Notes under the pieces: model-generated
Told to the model about the DNA's origin: nothing
The model's database searches: none
The model's input: the letters and a program-made list of their open reading frames with translations, nothing else
NCBI GenBank assembly: GCA_001972305.1
Contig: BDDD01001614.1
Span: 163,514-227,513, forward strand
Direction: 5' to 3'
Length of the DNA stretch: 64,000 nucleotides
Source: Cephalotus follicularis
Lineage: Eukaryota; Streptophyta; Magnoliopsida; Oxalidales; Cephalotaceae
Shown: in pieces, positions 56,973 to 64,000 of the stretch
Layout: every line of letters begins with the position of its first letter
Numbering within the stretch: position 1 is the stretch's first letter
Made by a program: the position numbers and the translations under genes

Positions 56973-57580
56973 TCATGTAGGCTCTGAATAAAGAGGCTCA
57001 TGAAGGTCCATGGCCTCTTCCACTAGTGCAGCTGGAAACTCTAGAAACTTCTTCAATCGCTGCCCATTTACCTTGAATGCTTCTCCAGTACCTGGCTTAA
57101 CAATCTCAAACACACCACATAAGAACACAATTTGGACAATATAAAGGCCTTCCCAACGGGATCTCAGTTTTCCAGGAAACATGTGCAACCAGGAATTGTA
57201 CAAAAGAACCTTTTCACCGACTGCAAAAGTTTTCCTCAAAATACGTGCATCATGAAAAGCTTTGGTCTTTTCTTTGGATATCTTAGCATTGTCATATGCA
57301 TCATTTCGGATTTCCTCCAACTTAGAGAGTTGGAGACCACGATGAGTACCCGCATTGGAATGATCAAAATTAAATTGCTTAATGGCTCAAAAGGCCCGAT
57401 GTTCCAATTCCACCGGAAGATGACACACTTTACTGTACACAATCCGGTAAGGAGATTGACTAAGGCCAGTCTTGAAGGTTGTTCGATAAGCCCAAAGAGC
57501 ATCCACAAGTCGAGTGGACCAATCCTTTCTACTAGGGTTGACTATTTTTTCAAGGATTTGCTTAATTTGACGATGAATAA
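56973..57580 (-). pseudogene. Athila-like integrase C-terminus
   Basis: One frame reading leftward from 57580: [29 protein letters not shown], then after a TGA at 57387-57389 the C-terminal part (EEIRNDAYDNAKISKEKTKA, FHDARILRKTFAVGEKVLLY, FPGKLRSRWEG, FKVNGQRLKKFLE). It ends at 56973. The upstream integrase is cut off near 57580, where an AT dinucleotide run begins. It is the same broad lineage as the gag at 1-1224, but the two are about 55 kb apart and need not belong to one element. Confidence 0.88.
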
Positions 57581-57599
57581 AAATCACTACTATATATAT

Positions 57600-59239
57600 A
57601 TATATAATCAATGAATGTCCATGGAATAAAGTTTGATGGCTAAGACCATGATGATATCATGATGTGAGACTTAGCACATCGATAAGCTTTATTTTAGAAC
57701 CTTCCTAGTTGTAGGATAACATACTTTGGCATATGTTATTTAGATAGACAAGCACGTTGTATGCCAGCTCGTTGAAGAAGTTGACTGTTCTCACAAGTCA
57801 TCATGTAGGGACTATATGGCATACACGTGGGTGCTCATTATTTTATGAGTTCACTAAAGTGGCTCACTGTAAGAAGTCCTGTGTGGAGTTTTACTTACAT
57901 GTCAGACAGACTTCTTGTATTGCAGTAATGTGAGTGCTCCTTAGACCTGAGCGACCACTAGATGTCTTATGTATAAGATATCATGCTTTGATAATACTTA
58001 ACTACATCTTCTAATCACAAGGAGTATACAAGCATTAGTTGGGGATGGTAAATTATGCATGGAGATATGTCAGTGAGCAATATGCAATCTACCACTCCTA
58101 GTAAAGGTAGTTGGTGCTTAGGGTTATTAGCTGTTGTTGAAAACTATATGGGGTGTTAAGGCCATTTTAGGTCATAGGTGTTTATATTGTGCAACTTTTA
58201 TTTTGTCCATCAAAGGCATTCATGCAAAGGTACAACCAAGAATATCTATGTCCATAAATGTCCTCAACATGCCTAGGATCACTAATTGGCATTCCAATTG
58301 AACCACAACACAAAATCTTGCCATTAAACTCACGGGTCAAGCATGAGCACACAATGGATCCAACCAAAATAAATACTAGGGTTTGCCTTGCAAACCCTAG
58401 TAAGGCCATGACTTCCAAGGAAAGAAACGCTTAGGGTTTTGGCCATGGTACCTCTAAGACCTCATCACACAAAATGCTAGGGTTTCAAACATGAAACCCT
58501 AGCTTGGCCGAAATATAAAGGGGAAGAACAAAAGAAAAAAAAGGATGGAGAAGATGAAGATATCATTACCCTTGGTGATGGCTCATTCCTTCAAGTAGCT
58601 CCTTCTACACTTTTAAGTTTGTTCCTTATACTCCAAGCTTCAACACAAGGACTCCAAGGTAATGGGTTTAGTGTCTCCAAGAGGGCTGGAAGTTTCAAGC
58701 TCTCAAACACTCAAAACAAAAGATTAGAACTAACATCACTTGTCATGTAAGGTCAACATTGGATAATGGTGTTCTCCAAGTGACCTAGTTGCAATGAGAG
58801 TTCTAAAAACTAATCTAGTGGTCAAGACAAGTAAAGGTATAGCACAATGAATGATATATCTCCACCTATAATGACCAAAGGAAGGGTGGAGAGGAGAATC
58901 GTGTCTTCTTTCTTCTTGAAGCTCCTAGCTTCTAAACAATGGCTACCAAAGACAAATAAAGAAGAAAGGTAGAAGTGAGAGAGAGGGAGAGCTATGAGTC
59001 AACCTCTAAGGATGAGAGTAATGTGTCTAACATTGAGTAATGAGAGTCTAACTCTCCTTCGTTACTCTCAAGGGCCGACCAAGCTTAGAAAAGAAGGACA
59101 ACCCCCATACCTATGCCCATACATGTCATATATGCCCTATACTTTAGGTCATCCATTTGCATAGGCTTGAGTGTCTAACACTCAAGCCTTTGACCATAAT
59201 TTAAATGCCACAAGAGACAAAGGTGTGGTGGCTAGTGAA
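57600..59239 (+). repeat. Copia-type LTR Q and downstream sequence, plus strand
   Basis: 57755-57900 matches LTR Y in the opposite orientation (CCAGCTCGTT-GA-GA, ACTATATGGCATACACGTGG, TGGCTCACTG). A TATA-like AAATATAAAGGGG lies at 58509-58521. Exact termini were not found. No coding sequence is supported; short frames here are incidental. Confidence 0.6.
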
Positions 59240-61927
59240 TGTAATACCCTGTTTGCATGTACGTACTTTTACGGGCTTTTATCTATTTCATTTAGTAGTT
59301 GTCTACTTTATGTTGGGTTTATGATTTTGGGCTGACTGATACCAGCCTTGGTTTTGGGTATGTTAGTATGAATATGTGTTTTTGTAAGGTTTAGGTTATT
59401 TTATATTTACAAATCAATTTTATAAAATATACTATTATAAACCTTTTAAAACAAATTTATTTTATTTTATTTTCGTATTTCTACTTTTCTTTTCTTTCTT
59501 TAATTCTTTTTCTTTCCCTCTCTCCCTCACACTCTCCTTTCCCGTAACTCCCTCCTCGTATCTCTATCTCTTCCCCGTATCTCTCCCTCTTTCCTATTCT
59601 ATTCCCTAAAAATCTCACTCTTTTCCTTATCAAGTCAGATTGTGGTTTCCTTAATTATTATCTTGACTAAATTGCTTCTTCTTCCTATATAAGTTGGTCA
59701 ATGTCAATACGTCTCCTGCCTTTCTCTTTTATTGGTTGTGCCGAATCGGCAAGTGGAAAATTCAATGTGTTCTCTGTGTAATCGGGTCACCGAAGTCAAG
59801 TTTGTCTCTTCAAGGTTCAGTTTAGGAAGTGTTTTTTTCGTATATGAATGGCATCGTCTTTTATGAACCGAATGTTTTCTTCCCTTGATTTCTGTCAACA
59901 GCTGTAGTTTAGCTTTGAAAACTTTGTGTTCTTCTACAAGCTTGTGTCGCCATTGCAGGTCAGTTTGTTGCCTTGCTGTGATGGTTATGTTGTTAGTTTC
60001 TCATGAATTCTTTTTGGGCATGTATAGGTTGCTAGAGATGAATTTATTTTGGTTTCTATCTTCCTTATGTTTCGTCAAGTAAATTATGAGTTTGTTAACA
60101 ATCTGTAGACATCTAGAGTGAGCTTTGTAATCTGGTTTCAATACATGACAATGATAACTTGACAGAAAATTGATTAGGATGAGGTATGCTTAGTTTAAGG
60201 TCCTCTGTCACTTTAAGATAAATTACTGGCTATGTACCTCTTTTGAATTCCATGTTATATCATTGTTTTACATGCCATACAAAGTCATTTTAGGTTTTGG
60301 TAGTCTTATGGTGTTGAGCAATCAGAGTTTTGGCAGCTAGATTGCACAAAACTGTCTTAAACTGTTGTTTTGTCACCCAGAATAGTCGGCTGCCCATATG
60401 AACAGTCGGCGGTTTTGTGTTAAGTAGTCGACTGGACCCCTGTCACAATCGATTGCCTGCAGTTCAATTTGCGTAGTCGACTACCTATGCTGTACAGTAA
60501 ATTGCCACCCTTTGCACAGTCGACTGGAGTCCTGCAATAGTCAGCTGGATTTTTCTGTAACTTTCTATTTTCATATTTTCTCATCCATTTGCTCATCCGA
60601 TGAATCTGGGTCTGTTTTAAACATCATTATGATTCTGATTTATGCCCATAATGATTTTTAGACCCTTATATGAATGTTGTTATATTGTATAAATTATTGT
60701 GCAACGTGGGACTATTAGATTTATCGGATATTCATAAGTTAATCTGTGATCGCATAAGGTACGGATATTCTTCTCCTTGACACTCGTTTCTGAACATCTG
60801 ATTTATTTGAAATAAATCCAGCTTTATGAATACGTTTTCTTCGGATTATGAAAATTGTTATGCTTCGTATTTTGATATGTTTAGAAATAAAGTCAGTTTG
60901 ATGTTTTGTGGAAATACATATTTTTCTGACTTTATAAATTCAGCTATGATATGTGTCGTGAAATTACCTCCTTATTGTGAAAATAAAAGAGTTGCTTTCC
61001 GATTATGAAAGTATGTGAAACTATAACGTTTGAGAACGATTTATGAATATGCTTTGGAAAACCTTTCTAGATGTTTTAATTGATTTTGATGAAATCAATG
61101 TTTTTGAAATGGTGAAGTACTGAGCTTTTTGTACCCACCTATGGGGCGTACCATAGGCATGTCGTAGGCATGGCACGGGGACATGACACTTTCCGTAACG
61201 GTGTGATTAGTTTACGGCGTCTCTTTGTGATATCCTTGGATAGGATTTGTGATAGAGGCGTATGGATCGATCCTAGTTATATGTTATGTGATATGTTATG
61301 ATATGGGAATTGTTTGTGTAGTGACGTACACACTTCAATTCTGTTGTGTGTTTCTGATATATGTTATATGTTTTGATGCTCAGTTATGGAACCTATGTTT
61401 TGGGAAGGTATGCTTATGTTTTCAAAGCTATGAAATTGGTTTATATGTTTTGCTGTGGACATTTACAAAGAATGTTTAAACTGTTTTATTGCTTAAGATT
61501 TCTGTTTTGAAGTACTCATGAATTCCTCTTGCTTTAAAATATTGCTTACTGTTTTACATTCTATATTCCTACTGAGGTTTGCTCAGCCGCATTTTTGTTT
61601 CCATGCGGTAGGTTATCAGGAGCAATGGGGTAATGTGTGTTGAGAGTTGACTCCCTTATGTCTGAGGATCATCCAGGAGTTGATCCCACAGTGTTTATGT
61701 TATTATATGGTCATAGTAGGGCCTGTTTTTATGAACAATATGTTAGTTTTCAGTTTATGACCTTTGGATTATGAATAAGTATTCAGTTATGATCAGTTTT
61801 AGTATACTATCAGTTATGTTTTAAAACCATCATGCTTTTAATAAAGCTGAGTCTTTCTATTATGAACTGTTATGCTAAGTTTCTGTTATATGTACTGTAG
61901 TGGCTCCCACAGCTCGGGGGTGTTACA
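59240..61927 (+). repeat. 5' LTR of gypsy element P
   Basis: It starts TGTAATACCCTG and ends CTCGGGGGTGTTACA, 2688 bp, followed by primer site and gag. A TATA box (TATATAA at 59686-59692) follows a pyrimidine-rich stretch. The dyad array 60385-60545 lies about 1.15 kb from the LTR start. A small stem CCGCAT...ATGCGG is at 61589-61610, in the position of the AACCCC-type motif. Confidence 0.87.
60385..60545 (+). repeat. Dyad array of LTR P, 21-bp period
   Basis: Cores start at 60385, 60405, 60427, 60448, 60476, 60497, 60519 and 60540, with steps 20, 22, 21, 28, 21, 22 and 21. Perfect GTCGAC occurs at 60427, 60476 and 60519 in AGTCGACTGG or AGTCGACTAC context, like LTR A. Confidence 0.85.
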
Positions 61928-61932
61928 GTTTA

Positions 61933-61944
61933 TGGTATTAGAGA
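61933..61944 (+). promoter_or_regulatory. Primer binding site of element P
   Basis: TGGTATTAGAGA, five bases after the LTR end. One base differs from the usual TGGTATYAGAGC. Confidence 0.82.
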
Positions 61945-62099
61945 AATAGGTTTTGTTCCTTAGAAGACCTAACTAGATTTGACCTATAGGATTAGGTAGA
62001 CTTGGGTTAGGGCTATTACGCTATGGTCATTCTGATGTGTTTTCTGTTTTGATTTTTGTGTTTCGGTTTTAGGTTTCGTGATTCGGTTTCTGTTCGTAG

Positions 62100-62628
62100 A
62101 TGATACGTACAAGAAACACTCCTCAGAGAACTGCACCAGCTGGGGCTCAGGATGAAGTCAGAAATGAGCCTTCTGTGGAAGAGTCGGTACGTCAGGCAGT
62201 TGCTCAAGAGGTGAATCGTGTGATGCAACAACAGAATCGGGAACAAATTTCTGAGGAGAATGCTCCGGCAGATGTTCAGGTGGGTATGGAAGATGGGGAT
62301 AGGCTTGACACACCTGCCTATGTTTGGCTTGAGCGGTTTTAGAAACAGAGGCCGCAATCTTTCAGTTCAGCTCTGACACCTGTCGAAGCTGAACACTGGA
62401 TAGCGCACATGGAGAAGATTTTTAGTGTACTGAGATGTGATGTTCAGCAGAAGGTAAGGTTGGCTGCTTACAAACTCGAAGGAGACGCTCAGAAGTGGTG
62501 GAATACTTTGAATTTGGCTAAGGGTGGAGATTATGCTGATGCTCTGTTATGGTCTGAGTTCCGGGAAGTCTTCTATCAGTAGTATTCCCCCATTGCTGAT
62601 AAGGAGGCCTAGGGTAGGGAGTTCGTTA
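62100..62628 (+). pseudogene. gag: gag N-terminal half of element P, truncated
   Basis: The ATG at 62100 follows the primer site by 155 bp. The frame reads MIRTRNTPQRTAPAGAQDEV, an acidic segment, then the capsid start (SSALTPVEAEHWIAHMEKIF, LRCDVQQKVRLAAYKLEGDA, WWNTL). Stops lie at 62340, 62580 and 62610. The similarity ends near 62628 at GREFVN, where LTR Z begins. It belongs to a different gypsy gag subtype from B, C and D. Confidence 0.88.
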
Positions 62629-62629
62629 A

Positions 62630-63772
62630 TGACATGACTCGTCCCTCTAACCATAACCCTTATCCGACGAGCCGTGTCTTACTACATAACACAACTTTAC
62701 TATTATGTTAAATATTTTATTTATTTGTTCATTAAATAAGGTGAAAAATCCTGCAGAAAAACTGCAAGAGCTCTCCCTAAAAATGGGCATTTTCAAAATT
62801 TTTACCTGTATGAAAATCACATTTTATATACATCCACACTCCCGAAGGAGGAATCAGCAGTTCATTCTAGTTCTATTCTATCATAGGCTTATCATAATTC
62901 TATTTGTTTTAACATACTTACTTTACAAAAAAATAATTCCGTCTAAAGGATCAATAAATCAAGAAATACTAACTATTTATATAACAAAATAAAATAACGC
63001 AAAATTCCCCAATGTATGCATGTGGAACTGGCCAAGACTACCAGTAAATGGTGCCTAGGACCGTGGTCTACCTCTCAAGCTGCTCACTGTTACAATGTTG
63101 GTGGATCAAATCTATTGTCTTCAACTGCTTCAACTGCAAAATAAATCTGGGAGGGGGTTAGTCCAGCTGACTATGTGAGTTGGGACAAGTCATTCCCTGT
63201 TACACCCGTCAAAAATTGGATGCGCTGAAAGAAATATGCCATGATCCATAATATAGTACCCAAGTGGGTAGAGTCAATGGATAAAGGAAATAAAATACCA
63301 TCATGGCTCAATAAAAGAAACACTCAAACTCAACAATACAATAACATAAGAATCCATTGGAACAATCTCAATGATCAAGTAAATACTCTACAAATACGAT
63401 AGGCTAACAACAAAATTAGTATACATGAATATCAAGAATGAAAGACATGATCATGAATAAAAGATCAACGTATGTGCCCATAAAGAAAATCATAACATAT
63501 GGGGAAATATAATAATCATCATCATATATCATCATCCTCATGCACCGGTGCAATATCCCATGTCACCTCCATATCTCATGGCACTACTCCTGTCTTTGCC
63601 ATATCTAATGGCAATAATGATCTGCCCATATCTAATGGCAATCAGACTAGTAATATGGTCTGTCAAGTGAGTAACGGAGCAGCTCTGCTGCACTCACACT
63701 CAGCATACCATCATAGATAATAGTATGCCGCAGATCTAGGTATGGAACCTGGGGGCAGTTCCCATATAACAC
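62630..63772 (-). repeat. Gypsy LTR Z, minus strand, cut by copia LTR X2
   Basis: Minus-strand reading contains the conserved module at 63131-63180 (AGTCAGCTGGACTAACCCCC, then TTGCAGTTGAAG) and resembles G1 (a GGTTCCATACCTAGATCTGC-type segment near 63730-63750 has its counterpart near 3530-3560). The left terminus is unclear. On the right it is interrupted at 63773. Confidence 0.65.
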
Positions 63773-64000
63773 TGTTAGATTAGGGTGTCCCTGCAAGCCA
63801 CGAGAAGGCTGCAGACATATGTTCTCAGCATATGACACTCTTGAATCGTACATTCTTAGTTCCATTCGTGTTCTATTGTGCATATTTCAGTAAAGATTGG
63901 CATTTTGCTATATGTATTATCCCATACCGTCTCTACGGATCAGTTGATCACCATATCAACAGAATACACATATAGCGCCCTGTCCGTAAAGGGTTGGATC
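63773..64000 (+). repeat. Start of copia LTR X2, continues past the window
   Basis: It begins TGTTAGATTAGGGTGTCCC and is alignable to the minus-strand LTR X (7893 leftward) over the whole 228 bp, including TTCCATTCGTGTTCTATTG and GTAAAGGGTTGGATC. It is the youngest visible event at this edge because it interrupts LTR Z. Confidence 0.8.

Noticed and set aside
1..57580. Joining the Athila-like gag (1-1224) and integrase (56973-57580) as ends of one element
   Set aside because: Both are on the minus strand, so gag should lie to the right of pol; here it is to the left. They must be separate copies or rearranged.
1..64000. Endogenous pararetrovirus (caulimovirus) sequence
   Set aside because: All RT regions are linked to integrase, gag and LTRs of Ty1 or Ty3 type. 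No movement-protein or coat-protein signature was seen.

Overview
The window is plant nuclear DNA, most likely from a flowering plant (probably a eudicot), and consists almost entirely of nested and decayed LTR retrotransposons. I recognise no intact host gene, rRNA, tRNA or CRISPR array. The plant assignment rests on the element families: chromodomain Ty3/gypsy elements with initiator-Met tRNA primer sites (TGGTATYAGAGC), an Athila-like gypsy gag and integrase with an Asp-tRNA-type primer site, and a SIRE/Maximus-like Ty1/copia element. Every coding region found is a pseudogene.

Layout, left to right. 1-1589: Athila-like gag (minus) with leader and primer site. About 2118-4595: a minus-strand gypsy LTR (G1). 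4596-7893: a minus copia LTR (X) split by a gypsy solo LTR (A, 4946-7238) flanked by CATCT duplications. 7894-17421: a second minus copia LTR and leader (Y), split by a complete but non-autonomous gypsy element (B, 9267-16670) flanked by GTTAG. 17422-22980: the 3' part of a SIRE-like copia element (plus). 23623-35000: a gypsy LTR (H), split by a large degenerate gypsy element (R, 25071-33986) and a short minus LTR fragment (33987-34517). 35000-37908: mostly unassigned AT-rich DNA with one MITE-like inverted-repeat element (37392-37740). 37909-42510: a decayed minus chromovirus (D). 42530-44763: compound LTR debris with tandem arrays. 44764-53845: a full-length minus chromovirus (C) with both LTRs, gag, protease, RT, RNase H, integrase and chromodomain. 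53846-56188: an LTR fragment and a minus solo LTR. 56973-57580: Athila-like integrase tail (minus). 57600-59239: copia-type LTR. 59240-62628: a plus gypsy LTR with primer site and truncated gag (P). 62630-63772: minus gypsy LTR (Z). 63773-64000: start of another X-type copia LTR.

The most interesting signal is not in the proteins. Several LTR families, including the copia element, carry arrays of short dyads built on GTCGAC, GCCGAC or ATCGAC. Their starts recur at 20-22 bp, with occasional 28-31 bp steps. In two gypsy families (B and C), and in A, there is a small array near the LTR 5' end and a larger one downstream. Two more elements recur near LTR 3' ends: a stem of the form YRGCTTATA...TATAAGCYR ending 53-65 nt before the LTR end, and a GGACAAAGGCTAACCCC...CAGATTGATG motif. 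All three look like shared LTR regulatory or RNA-structural modules and have no annotation that I know of. Functional readings of them here are inference.
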